Source: a virus. From it: 64,000 nucleotides of DNA. The stretch spans positions 18,867 to 82,866 of the IMG/VR virus record IMGVR_UViG_3300037827_000415, one strand, 5' to 3'. Made by a program: the position numbers and the translations under genes. Below the pieces are notes generated by a model. The model saw only the letters and a program-made list of their open reading frames with translations. It did not search any database and was not told where the DNA came from. Positions 14,767 to 22,338 of the stretch are shown piece by piece; the first letter of the stretch is position 1; every line of letters starts with the position of its first letter.

Positions 14767-14792
14767 CTTGGTTTGTCAAGTATACAATTCCG
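14767..14792 (-). repeat. Right terminal inverted repeat
   Basis: Inverted copy of 12091-12116 with one difference. The matching 8-bp duplication AATTTTTT follows at 14793-14800. Confidence 0.93.
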
Positions 14793-14799
14793 AATTTTT

Positions 14800-16647
14800 T
14801 CAGTCGCCCAGTTCGTGCCCGTTCTTTTCCGCCCAATCGTCGCCGTCAAAGTCGAAGCTTGTGGCCGCACTGTCCATTGATGCCTCTGGCTTTTCCACGT
14901 GCAGTTTTTGCCGCGATGGCTCAAACCGGCATTTCACCGTGTGCTGATGCGTCGGCCGATTCTTGTTCTTCCCGATGAATACGAAGAATTCCTTTGGGTC
15001 GTGCTTCGCGTCGATCCGGTGCGGCCAAAGTAGGAATAAGATCACATCCGCGTCGCCCTCAATCTGCCCCGACTCACGAAGGTCCGACAGCTTTGGCTTG
15101 AACGTCTCCCGCTTCTCGACTTCTCGGCCAAGCTGGGCCAGTTCGATCATCAGCACTCCGGTTTCCGTGGCGATGTGCTTGAGCATCAGGCTGGTTTCGG
15201 TGACTTGCTCGTAGCGGCTGTTTTTCTTGCCGAGCAGCAGTTGCATGTAGTCCACGACTACGCAGCGAACGCCGTGATCGCGAACGTGCTGGCGGATCGA
15301 CTCGCAGGCCCGTTGCGGCGTGCCGCAGTTCTCGACGACGTAAATCGGGGCTCGCTCGTGAAAGTGGCCGTCCACGTCCTTGAGCACGTCCTCGGAACGG
15401 TGAACCCACGCCTCTTCATTGATCGGGGTTGAATACTGGATCGCCCGTTTGCCCAGCATTAGGCGGGACATTTCGTCTGAGATGATTAGGATCGGGTGTC
15501 CCTCTCCGGCAATGTTGTACGCCGCTTGAAGTGCGGTAGCCGATTTTGCATGGCTCGGCCTCGCCGCGATGATGACCACCTCCGGCGGCTGCACCCCGCC
15601 GCCGATGGCATAATCCACATCACCCAATCCAAGGCTGATGAGCCCTTGCTTCCCGTCCTTCAGGCTGGCCATGTATTCGCGGGCCGACTCGTACAGCGTG
15701 TTGGACGGCGGCGGTTCAGGCGGTGCCTCGTGCTGCGGGACTCTAACCCGGTCCCACTGCATCGGCTGGACGTTTTTTAAGTACCCTCGCTCTCCAGGCA
15801 CCTTGTCGGCCTGCGAAAGTTTGTGGCGAATCTCCCGCTCGTTCCACGGCGGATCGCACAGATTGGACCACTCTGCCATGACCGCGTAGGCGTCAGGCTC
15901 AGTCAGGTCGAACCCGAGCATCAGCGTGCAGGCCACGTGGAACGCCTTGTCGTGTCCCTTCTGTCCGCTCACCGCGATCGGCATCCGGGCGACGTACTTC
16001 CGGGCTCGTTCGACGATTGCCGGCTGGCCGTAGAAGTCTGTCGGGGCTGGTGACCCAAGAGTTTGCGGCTTGAACCACTCGGCACAATAGCGATTCAGGA
16101 CCGCTTGCCGCTCCATCGGTTCTTTGGGGAACTTGCCCACTCGCTTGCCCGTGACGGCGAAGTATCGCAGATGGTCGTAGACTTCGATGCCCGGCTCTTT
16201 CTCGCCGACCGTGGCGACGCCTTCGACTTTGATTTTCTTGCCGGAGTCCATCGGGGCTTTCGCCCGAATGAACATTTTCGCCCCCGTGCCGCTGGGGCTG
16301 AGTTCGGTGTATGTGTTGAAGTCCGACATGATTTGCCGAGCCCAGTCGGCCCACTCGCCGGTTTCGAGGTTGCGGCAACCGTCCAGGTCGATGCCGCAGA
16401 ATTCGTCTTCCGCGGTGAAGACGAATCCGATGCCCGACCATCGGCCGGTGATCCGATTGGCCGTGACGGCGGATTTGAAGTTGCACCAAGTCTGCGGATC
16501 ATTCGACTTGGCTAACTGGCCAGAGAACACGCTGTATGGGAGCTTTGTCGGCTTGTCGCCGTCGCGGGTCACGATTGTCCAGACCAGCCACTGACGAAGT
16601 TCCTGTAACGCTGTCGGCACGCCTTCGGGACAGACCTGGATCAGCAT
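14800..16647 (-). CDS. Primase-polymerase / DnaB-type helicase fusion
   Basis: 615 aa. The N-terminus is an archaeo-eukaryotic primase (PrimPol) domain: GIGFVFTAEDEFCGID87LD89G with the catalytic Asp pair, SPSGTGAKMFIR, and EVYDHLRYFAVTGKRV with the expected His. The C-terminal half is a RecA-like DnaB helicase: ARPSHAKSA (Walker A; the usual Gly before Lys is Ala), CVVVDYMQLL (Walker B) and RESGQIEGDADVILFL. It probably primes and unwinds the phage replication fork. Its TGA shares a base with the transposon target duplication. Confidence 0.88.
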   Translation of the reverse strand: MLIQVCPEGVPTALQELRQWLVWTIVTRDGDKPTKLPYSVFSGQLAKSNDPQTWCNFKSAVTANRITGRWSGIGFVFTAEDEFCGIDLDGCRNLETGEWADWARQIMSDFNTYTELSPSGTGAKMFIRAKAPMDSGKKIKVEGVATVGEKEPGIEVYDHLRYFAVTGKRVGKFPKEPMERQAVLNRYCAEWFKPQTLGSPAPTDFYGQPAIVERARKYVARMPIAVSGQKGHDKAFHVACTLMLGFDLTEPDAYAVMAEWSNLCDPPWNEREIRHKLSQADKVPGERGYLKNVQPMQWDRVRVPQHEAPPEPPPSNTLYESAREYMASLKDGKQGLISLGLGDVDYAIGGGVQPPEVVIIAARPSHAKSATALQAAYNIAGEGHPILIISDEMSRLMLGKRAIQYSTPINEEAWVHRSEDVLKDVDGHFHERAPIYVVENCGTPQRACESIRQHVRDHGVRCVVVDYMQLLLGKKNSRYEQVTETSLMLKHIATETGVLMIELAQLGREVEKRETFKPKLSDLRESGQIEGDADVILFLLWPHRIDAKHDPKEFFVFIGKNKNRPTHQHTVKCRFEPSRQKLHVEKPEASMDSAATSFDFDGDDWAEKNGHELGD

Positions 16648-16726
16648 TCGTTGCCTTTCTTATCCCGTACCGCATCAAGAGAAATTCGACGATTGCTTCG
16701 CCGATGTGCGTTGGTTGATTTGTCAT
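16499..16726 (-). CDS. Possible small gene overlapping the PrimPol start
   Basis: 75 aa. The ATG overlaps the stop of the upstream gene (ATGA), as for most genes here, and the first ~25 residues look natural (MTNQPTHIGEAIVEFLLMRYGIR). The rest lies in another frame of the PrimPol gene and is Arg-rich, like a shadow. It may be only a translational bridge to the ATG at 16647. Confidence 0.3.
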   Translation of the reverse strand: MTNQPTHIGEAIVEFLLMRYGIRKATNADPGLSRRRADSVTGTSSVAGLDNRDPRRRQADKAPIQRVLWPVSQVE

Positions 16727-17649
16727 GCGCCCTCCCGCGTGAGAATCGCGTCGATGGCCTCGTATGTTTGCGTGGGCCCGATGGTCAGGTCGTCAAGGGG
16801 ACCGCGAATCTCCTCCAGCACCCCTCGCAGCCGCTCGGCTTCAGCCTTCAGGTCCCGGTTGTCGAGCAGGGTTTGCTCCATGTTCTCAAGGCACTTGTCC
16901 TGCTCTTCGATGGTCTGCTGGGCGACCTGCAATTCGCGCTCGGCCTCTTCTGCCCGCTTTCGCCATGCGGCATGCATCTCGTTCTCGGTCTGGAGCTTGA
17001 TCCGCCACTCAAGCCCGCAGGTGCAGGCATCGTCGCTGCCTGGATAGGCAGGACAGTTCATGCCGTGCTTTAGCTCCACATGCCGCTCGGCTTCGGACGG
17101 TTGGGCGGCGGGAGCGTCGGCAAGAGATTGATGGGCAACGATGAAGTCATAGCGACACCACTCCCGGTACGGCCAAGCGATGTCAAAGCAGTCTTCGTGA
17201 CGGGCAATCACGGTGACGACGAACACGCGACCTTTTTTGTCGCGTAGGCGGTAATCTCCGAGCCCCGGCGGCGGCCCGTCATGCCACTCCCGCAGCCGCC
17301 GCTCCCGCGCGGTCGCCGCTTTGGCTCTGTCCAGCAGGTCGCGATTTTCTGCCTGAATGATTTCGATTGGAGCTGGCTGGCGACCGCACGATTTGCACGT
17401 CTCTCCCAGCTTATTCACCACAAAACACGACGGGCATCGCTGAAGTCCGACTCTTCTGCAATAAATGTCTCCGAGCGACATGGGGCCTTTCAATCGCTTA
17501 ATCTCGTCGGTCGCCTCTTTGAGCTTGGCGGCAAGGGCACGGTGGGAGTCGAGAAGTTGGTTGGCCTTTTCGTCAGTAAGCGTCAGCCGATCGCAGTTGA
17601 CGTGCTGTGCCATCTCCGCGATCCGGGCGTCGGGCAGGATGTCGGTCAT
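16723..17649 (-). CDS. Coiled-coil protein with central zinc finger
   Basis: 308 aa from ATG at 17649 (ATGA overlap with the replication initiator gene). An N-terminal helix pair, then a zinc knuckle with CPSC...CKSC, a beta-rich middle, a second Cys/His cluster (CPAY...CTCG) and a long C-terminal coiled coil (about 225-295). The place between initiator and PrimPol-helicase suggests a replication accessory or scaffold role (inference). Confidence 0.6.
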   Translation of the reverse strand: MTDILPDARIAEMAQHVNCDRLTLTDEKANQLLDSHRALAAKLKEATDEIKRLKGPMSLGDIYCRRVGLQRCPSCFVVNKLGETCKSCGRQPAPIEIIQAENRDLLDRAKAATARERRLREWHDGPPPGLGDYRLRDKKGRVFVVTVIARHEDCFDIAWPYREWCRYDFIVAHQSLADAPAAQPSEAERHVELKHGMNCPAYPGSDDACTCGLEWRIKLQTENEMHAAWRKRAEEAERELQVAQQTIEEQDKCLENMEQTLLDNRDLKAEAERLRGVLEEIRGPLDDLTIGPTQTYEAIDAILTREGA

Positions 17650-18275
17650 GGTCTCCAATCCTTCAAATCGTCATCACTCGGAACGCGAGAAATCAGTGGC
17701 TTTTGCCCGTTCGTTTTCAATCGATCATTGGAACGCATGAGCCACGAATAGAGGAATCGCCTCATCCCCTTCGCGGTTTTCATCGCCTTAGTTTTCGTAT
17801 GACCCAAGGCATTGTTGCATTCTTCTCGTACGTCGAGCCGTTGAAACTGCGTTTGCCATGTAGCGATTTGTGCCGTGTGCAAATCCCATCTTTCTGGCTG
17901 CCCCGCACAATCGAACGTCATCGCGACAGGAGAACTGTCGATCGGCTCACCCTTGGTCTTTGCTTTCAGCTTCGCCTTGGACAGCCACTTCGCCGCGTTG
18001 GGGATGCGGAGCCCGTCGTCGCCGTCCGCAAGCCAGCCCGCGTCCATGACAGCCTTCCAGAACATCGGCGACGCGGGGACCGCTTCATTCAGGTCGGCCA
18101 GCGTGAGACGCGGAAGGTTGCCCGCAGCGTCGGCGTTCTGGTCGGCCCAGATCCAAAACTCAAGCAGCGTGCCCGCGGCTTCACGGCGTGAAATCGACGC
18201 CTTGCGGGCAATCTCGATGACCTTGCGTTTCCGCGGCATCGAGTGCTCAATCGGGATCGACCGACGATCCGCCAT
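17646..18275 (-). CDS. Phage replication initiator / replisome organiser-like protein
   Basis: 209 aa from ATG at 18275. The N-terminal ~100 residues look like the winged-helix region of phage replication proteins (REAAGTLLEFWIWADQNADAAG, LTLADLNEAV, FWKAVMDAGWL). The C-terminus has the block common to such proteins (LDVREECNNALGH ... AKGMRRFLYSWLMRSNDR). It is the first gene of the minus-strand replication block, so replication may start nearby; I see no clear iteron array in it. Confidence 0.65.
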   Translation of the reverse strand: MADRRSIPIEHSMPRKRKVIEIARKASISRREAAGTLLEFWIWADQNADAAGNLPRLTLADLNEAVPASPMFWKAVMDAGWLADGDDGLRIPNAAKWLSKAKLKAKTKGEPIDSSPVAMTFDCAGQPERWDLHTAQIATWQTQFQRLDVREECNNALGHTKTKAMKTAKGMRRFLYSWLMRSNDRLKTNGQKPLISRVPSDDDLKDWRP

Positions 18276-18479
18276 GCTGGCCGTCCGTGCCGCTTCGTGG
18301 CCCGAAGCGTGGGGGGGAATGAAAAACCCCAATCAGCCCACGCTCGGCCATTGGCAAGCGTCCCGGTGGAAACGCTCGCCCGAACGTGGACTGACAGGGG
18401 CTCAGGACTGGCTCTGTGTTATGCTCATCATCGTCCAATGGCGGGACGGTTCGGCGACAATACACACGAGAGGCGGGTC

Positions 18480-18971
18480 ATGTCAAAACTTTTTTCGACG
18501 ATTTGCGTTCTCTTTTTCGTCATGTCGACGCAAGCCTTTGCCGGCAGTGGGCATCAGGAAACTTCGTTCACGTTGCCCGTCAACGAGAGGCGAGTCTGCC
18601 AGTGGATTGAAGAGCACGCCGACGCAATCACGAAAGCGACCGGGGCCGAAATCGTGCGGAAAAAAGGCGACCGGGCACATTTGATCGTCCGCGACGATGA
18701 CGGCCGAACGTTCGATTTCGTCGTGAGCCGCGAGAAGAATGCGGCAGGGAACCAATTCGACGAAGAGTTAACCAAGGTTGTGAGCGGGCAACTGACGGCT
18801 CAGGCGACGCACGTTGGCGTGGACGCGGTTCCCAACGGTTGCATGGTTCATGTCCGCATGTCGGCCGAAGTGGAAGGCGTCTCTGGGCCGAAACTGGCGG
18901 TCGGGCTCAGGCGGAAGGTGCGGGCGATTCGGGCGATGATTGAGGGGGCGTTCGGGAAGTCGGACCGTTAG
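18480..18971 (+). CDS. Exported protein of unknown function, lone plus-strand gene
   Basis: 163 aa. Cleavable signal peptide (hydrophobic 5-18, likely cut after AFA), then a mixed alpha/beta domain with two Cys. GAGGCGGG precedes the ATG. It is the only plus-strand protein gene of phage origin in the early region and overlaps the converging DUF551-like gene by 65 bp. Lone, oppositely oriented genes like this often act outside the lytic programme ('morons'). No family recognised. Confidence 0.65.
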   Translation: MSKLFSTICVLFFVMSTQAFAGSGHQETSFTLPVNERRVCQWIEEHADAITKATGAEIVRKKGDRAHLIVRDDDGRTFDFVVSREKNAAGNQFDEELTKVVSGQLTAQATHVGVDAVPNGCMVHVRMSAEVEGVSGPKLAVGLRRKVRAIRAMIEGAFGKSDR

Positions 18972-19143
18972 GAAGATCGGCCCAGTGCGTCACGAATCCG
19001 AATGCCCAATGACCCGGCAACGTGGCCCAGCAGTTTAGCTTGTATCCCACGCGAATGGTGCCATCGATGTTTCTCATCAGCACGGCTTCGCCAAGAATAG
19101 GGGGCCGCTTGCCCGCGTCGATCCACTCAATCTCTTCTTTCAT
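18907..19143 (-). CDS. DUF551-like small protein
   Basis: 78 aa. IEWIDAGKRPPILGEAVLM, RVGYKLNCW and FVTHWADLPNGP fit the W--A--P-P--GE-VL ... VTHW--LP pattern of DUF551 proteins found in many phages. The last ~20 residues are low-complexity and antisense to the exported-protein gene. Function unknown for the family. Confidence 0.65.
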   Translation of the reverse strand: MKEEIEWIDAGKRPPILGEAVLMRNIDGTIRVGYKLNCWATLPGHWAFGFVTHWADLPNGPTSRTPPQSSPESPAPSA

Positions 19144-19409
19144 GCCGACACCACATCAATATCTTGGTTGACCTTTTCGAGCACCCGAGCCTTCGCGAAC
19201 GACTTGAGCCGATCGATCACGGCCCGCACGTCGTTCGCCGAGTTGACCAGAACATCGCGATTCGCGTCGAACTTGTGCCGGCAGAAGAGCGTGATTTCAT
19301 AGCCGTCGCCATCATTGGGCAGCAGCTTGTCGACGCCCTCGATGTGAGCCGCAATCGCCAGCCGCATCGCCTCAAGGGGATGTTCGCTGCTTGGGTTTCC
19401 ATCGCTCAT
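19140..19409 (-). CDS. Hypothetical protein
   Basis: 89 aa; ATG at 19409, stop overlapping the next ATG (ATGA). Helix-strand-helix look with a Cys/His pair (FCRHKFDANRD). The 5' end overlaps the Zn-ribbon gene by 38 bp. No family recognised. Confidence 0.6.
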   Translation of the reverse strand: MSDGNPSSEHPLEAMRLAIAAHIEGVDKLLPNDGDGYEITLFCRHKFDANRDVLVNSANDVRAVIDRLKSFAKARVLEKVNQDIDVVSA

Positions 19410-19776
19410 GCGTGCCTCCCCTGTGGTGTGCGGCCGGTGCCCGTTGTTTCTTCCGCTCTTGCTGCTCGATTCGCCGCGTCGGATCGGTGCTCGCGTCCGT
19501 CACGCCGTCGCTCATGTGATCGACGATGCCTTTGCAGTCTGGGCAAACGTACTGATCGCCCACGAGTTTTGCGCGTCGACCACAGAGCGGGCACTTCGGC
19601 ACCGCGTTGATCGCTCGAATTGGCTCGCTGTACGTGATCCGTTCGCACAGCGGGCAGCGGAAGCCGATCAGCTTGCCGCCTTCGTAAAGCCGCTCCATCG
19701 GCACGCGACACTTCGGCTGGCAAAGCGGTGGATGGCCGATGGTCCACCGCATGCCGTCGGTGTGGTTGTCGCTCAT
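19372..19776 (-). CDS. Zinc-ribbon protein
   Basis: 134 aa from ATG at 19776 (MSDNHTDG). Successive Cys pairs (CPLCERI, CPLCGRRAKL, CPDCKG) form two zinc ribbons, and a disordered His/Arg/Gln-rich tail follows. Probably a nucleic-acid or protein adaptor. The frame with these paired cysteines is chosen over an overlapping Arg-rich frame on the same strand. Confidence 0.65.
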   Translation of the reverse strand: MSDNHTDGMRWTIGHPPLCQPKCRVPMERLYEGGKLIGFRCPLCERITYSEPIRAINAVPKCPLCGRRAKLVGDQYVCPDCKGIVDHMSDGVTDASTDPTRRIEQQERKKQRAPAAHHRGGTHERWKPKQRTSP

Positions 19777-19967
19777 CTCCGCTCCCAAGTCTCGGCATTG
19801 TATCGATCGCGCCATTCATTCCGGTCTTTTGTCAGCCGATCGATTTCATCGATTAGCTCTAACGCTTCTCGGTAGCCGGGACACGGAAACGGAGGCGAAT
19901 TTAAAACATCGCTTTGCTTCCAGCACAATGCGTTGCTGCGGATTTTGGCCAAGCGGTTCGGCGTCAT
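19773..19967 (-). CDS. Small helical protein
   Basis: 64 aa from ATG at 19967 (MTPNRLAKIRS), with ATGA overlaps at both ends. The C-terminal half is a charged helix (ALELIDEIDRLTKDRNEWRD). No family recognised. Confidence 0.55.
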   Translation of the reverse strand: MTPNRLAKIRSNALCWKQSDVLNSPPFPCPGYREALELIDEIDRLTKDRNEWRDRYNAETWERR

Positions 19968-20308
19968 GGCTTGGTGGTCGCCGGCACGGCCGCGACCGCG
20001 GGGACCGCTGCAACGGGCGTTGTTGCAACCGGAGCGACCTTCGCCAGCGTGGACGTGAGCCACGGCCCAATTGATGAGACGAGAGCGGACGCGATCGCGG
20101 CCCCAGCCCCGGACGGCAGGCCGACCGTGCTGAGCTTTGCCGTCAGGGCGGTTTCAAGCGTGGGCAGTTCGGCCGCGAGCTTCGTCAGCAACTTGCCCGC
20201 TTCGGTCGACGCGAGCGATTCAATCTCCGGTTCAGCCGCGGTGAATGCCGATTCAATTTCGCTGCCGATTGTGCCGAGTTTCGCTTTCAGGTTGGACGCG
20301 AGAGTCAT
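19964..20308 (-). CDS. Ala/Thr-rich protein, holin-like hydrophobicity
   Basis: 114 aa from ATG at 20308 (MTLASNLKAKL). Amphipathic N-terminal helix, then an Ala/Gly/Ser-rich moderately hydrophobic stretch (GAGAAIASALVSSIGPWLTS) and an Ala/Val/Pro tail. It is the first gene after the terminator that closes the tRNA-like transcript. Confidence 0.55.
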   Translation of the reverse strand: MTLASNLKAKLGTIGSEIESAFTAAEPEIESLASTEAGKLLTKLAAELPTLETALTAKLSTVGLPSGAGAAIASALVSSIGPWLTSTLAKVAPVATTPVAAVPAVAAVPATTKP

Positions 20309-20332
20309 TGTGCCTTTGCTCCTGTTCGATGT

Positions 20333-20370
20333 GAAAGAAAAACTGCGGCCAAAATTGTCCCTGACCGCAG
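20333..20370 (-). terminator. Intrinsic terminator behind the tRNA-like genes
   Basis: Minus strand: CTGCGG/CCGCAG stem with a 16-nt loop, then TTTTTCTTTC. It lies 43 bp after the tRNA-like gene at 20413, so those RNAs appear to form a separate short transcript. Confidence 0.7.
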
Positions 20371-20412
20371 GTCGCGGCACGTCCAACAAGGATGCCCGCT
20401 TTCCCGAGATTC

Positions 20413-20515
20413 GTCACCGGCGGGGATCGAACCCGCATCACACGGTTGAGTTTGCACCCGGTTTCCCGGAGGTTTCTCCATGGCCGTGCATCCTACCAGT
20501 TAGACGAAAGTGACG
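20413..20515 (-). tRNA. tRNA-like gene, Glu-type body with 38-nt anticodon loop
   Basis: 103 nt. 5' GTCACTT TC GTCT and AGGA resemble the acceptor and D arm of tRNA-Glu, with discriminator G. The T arm GCGGG-TTCGATC-CCCGC is perfect. The acceptor pairs for 6 of 7 positions. The anticodon stem CACGG/CCGTG encloses 38 nt instead of 7, holding two mini-hairpins (GGAG/CTCC and CCGG-GAAA-CCGG). No normal 5-bp/7-nt anticodon arm could be found, so the anticodon is unassigned. It may be a decoy, a degenerate tRNA or a specialised RNA. Confidence 0.55.
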
Positions 20516-20577
20516 ACGCTCATTTTTATCGCGACCAATTGCGGGGTGAACGAGCAAACCCAGTCACGCTTTCAATT

Positions 20578-20669
20578 AGTTTCCGGCTGGAGTCGAACCA
20601 GCACCTCACTCAATGACCACCGGATTCTCACCCGGATCGGCGTGCGTGCACCACTGGCACTACGGAAAC
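20578..20669 (-). tRNA. tRNA-like gene with enlarged anticodon loop and T73
   Basis: 92 nt. Acceptor GTTTCCG/CGGAAAC (7 bp), D stem GTGC/GCAC with loop CAGTGGT, T arm GCTGG-TTCGACT-CCAGC, all perfect. The middle 43 nt do not form a standard anticodon arm; the best stem, CGCCG/CGGTG (one G-U), has a 15-nt loop. Discriminator T is rare. It stands 62 bp upstream of the first tRNA-like gene on the same strand. Two well-kept tRNA bodies with odd anticodon arms side by side argue against chance. Confidence 0.55.
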
Positions 20670-20757
20670 TACGGTGCTTTTTCGCGACACCCACGCAGGG
20701 CCAGATTTTCCCCTGACAGCGGTTTGAAACGGACCACTTACCGTACACATCTATTGG

Positions 20758-20976
20758 TCAACCCAGTGGGAAAACCCGCGTTTCAAGTGATTCGATCTTA
20801 TTAAACAGCACGCCCATCCCGAAAAGAATCTGCTCAGCAATAATGGACGTACGCGAACTTTCTTGATCGAGTAGCTCTTTGAGATAAGCCGGATTTGGCA
20901 AAAGCTTTGCACACGGTTCGCAGTAACACGATTCGCCGCTCAGGGGGCGGTCGCAGAGATAGCATCTTGTTCTCAT
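20758..20976 (-). CDS. Small zinc-finger protein
   Basis: 72 aa. MRTRCYLCDRPLSGESCYCEPCAKLL gives paired cysteines (CxxC ... CxCxxC) for one zinc site, followed by an amphipathic helix. The ATG overlaps the exonuclease stop. Function unknown. The stretch 20670-20757 upstream of the tRNA-like genes shows no clear promoter. Confidence 0.65.
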   Translation of the reverse strand: MRTRCYLCDRPLSGESCYCEPCAKLLPNPAYLKELLDQESSRTSIIAEQILFGMGVLFNKIESLETRVFPLG

Positions 20977-21914
20977 TGCACAGTCAACGCCAGCGGCTTC
21001 GGGGCTTTCACAATTCTTGTGTCCACTTTAACAAACGACGAAACAACATGCTCAGCGATGCTCTGCTCTTGCCGCCGAAACGCGGTCCCGTCGCCCAATA
21101 TGCCGTACTGAGCGTCGGCCATTTCAAACAGCCACTTTGACTTGATCGCGGCCTTCCGGGCGTCATTCGCTTTGTTCGATTGGCCAAGGGCTTCGTACTC
21201 GGCCTTCAGCAGCTTCGACTCATCGCTCAGGTCGACGGCCTTCCCGTCCTTCAGACCGAACATGCTCTTGATCGTTCCGAGCGTCGAAGCGTGATCCCAC
21301 GACGGCTCCGGGGCTTCGTGGTCGGCGAGCTTCCGCACGAATTCGCGTTCAATCTCGACCATGCTCGCGATCAGCCGCTCGTTTCGCTGGACGCGATAGA
21401 TTTTGAACGCGGCACCGATTATGACCGGCACCCAGATGACTTCCAATTCAAGCACGGCACACGCCTGTTGACATTGGACGTTATAGCTCGCCGGAATGTC
21501 GTCGGTCCCCGGCTTGCCCCATTGATCGGCCATGAACTGATTGGTCCGCTTGGCTTCGATGCCGTGCGGCTCCGCGATCACGAGTCCGTCGGGACTGACA
21601 GTCATCCAAGGCCATTTCTTGCTGCGATAACTGGGCGGCTTTTGTGTGTAGACCTTCGTGCCGGTTTTAGCTCGGAACATCCGCAGAATCGCGGGCTCGA
21701 AAAACTTCCCCATAAGCATCGAGTCGTTTTCGTCGGGCTCGGGGTCGAGCCCCAGCTTGCGGCGGTAGATGCTCAACGGCGTGTCGTATTCGCTCAGCCC
21801 GCAGACTGCCGCAGCTTCGGAACCGCCGACGCTGTTTTCGCGGGCCGTGTGCCATGCAAGAGAGCCTTGGGCGGCGACGACTTCGGCGGAGTCGAATTGC
21901 GGGAAGTTCGGCAT
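20973..21914 (-). CDS. YqaJ-family phage exonuclease / recombinase nuclease
   Basis: 313 aa. GGSEAAAVCGLSEYDTPLSIY matches the YqaJ N-terminal block. GKFFEPAILRMF, TVSPDGLVIA and GIEAKRT provide the PD-(D/E)xK residues (E, D, E-x-K). These enzymes resect double-stranded ends for single-strand annealing recombination, usually together with a RecT/Erf-type annealase. No annealase is recognised in this window. Confidence 0.85.
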   Translation of the reverse strand: MPNFPQFDSAEVVAAQGSLAWHTARENSVGGSEAAAVCGLSEYDTPLSIYRRKLGLDPEPDENDSMLMGKFFEPAILRMFRAKTGTKVYTQKPPSYRSKKWPWMTVSPDGLVIAEPHGIEAKRTNQFMADQWGKPGTDDIPASYNVQCQQACAVLELEVIWVPVIIGAAFKIYRVQRNERLIASMVEIEREFVRKLADHEAPEPSWDHASTLGTIKSMFGLKDGKAVDLSDESKLLKAEYEALGQSNKANDARKAAIKSKWLFEMADAQYGILGDGTAFRRQEQSIAEHVVSSFVKVDTRIVKAPKPLALTVQ

Positions 21915-21926
21915 GACGAAACCGAT

Positions 21927-22247
21927 TCAGTTCTGTAACGCGAGAGCGGAACGCATGACCGTCACCGCGAAATCGAGAACACGCTCAATCGCCCGATCGC
22001 TCTTTGCGTTGATCGCCTGAGAAAATATCTGAGAACATCCGATGAACTGGATGGTCGTCAGCGAGGTTTTAACCCGTGAGATTTCGTAGCACAGGCTTAC
22101 GAACTGGGCAGTCTGGGAACCGCCGTCGTCAACGCTGTTTATCCACCACAGGCATTCGTCGCAGCCGCACGCGACGAACGCTTCGCACGACTGGCGAAAT
22201 TCTTCGGAGTAGAGTGCGAACGTCTCTTCAAACTGTTGGATCGACAT
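21927..22247 (-). CDS. Hypothetical protein
   Basis: 106 aa from ATG at 22247 (MSIQQFEETF), preceded by GGAACG. Cys pair CGCDEC, then hydrophobic amphipathic helices. No family recognised. The 91 bp between this gene and csrA hold no further gene. Confidence 0.55.
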   Translation of the reverse strand: MSIQQFEETFALYSEEFRQSCEAFVACGCDECLWWINSVDDGGSQTAQFVSLCYEISRVKTSLTTIQFIGCSQIFSQAINAKSDRAIERVLDFAVTVMRSALALQN

Positions 22248-22338
22248 GCTTCGTTCCAAATAGGCGAAGGGACCGGCCGGAGCCGAAAGGTCAGTAACGA
22301 AACCGACCGGCCCCTGTCGCAGACGCGATTCCGTTCGC

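Larger units (their letters stand above)
12091..14792. mobile_element. IS1595-type transposon with cargo (tRNA, ncRNA, small ORFs)
   Basis: 2,702 bp bounded by 26-bp terminal inverted repeats that differ at one position, and flanked by a perfect 8-bp duplication. The transposase is at 13757-14725. Cargo: small genes at 12178, 12290 and 12626, a promoter and structured RNA at 12850-13002, a class II tRNA at 13040-13139, a terminator-like hairpin, and a Zn-ribbon membrane protein at 13280. IS1595 elements with passenger genes are known. A tRNA with a leucine body and a proline anticodon as passenger is, to my knowledge, not a described combination. The element is inserted between genes and breaks none. 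Confidence 0.92.

Noticed and set aside
20413-20515. Group I intron in the tRNA-like gene
   Set aside because: The extra 38 nt are far too short and lack the conserved P3-P8 core; an enlarged loop is the simpler reading.
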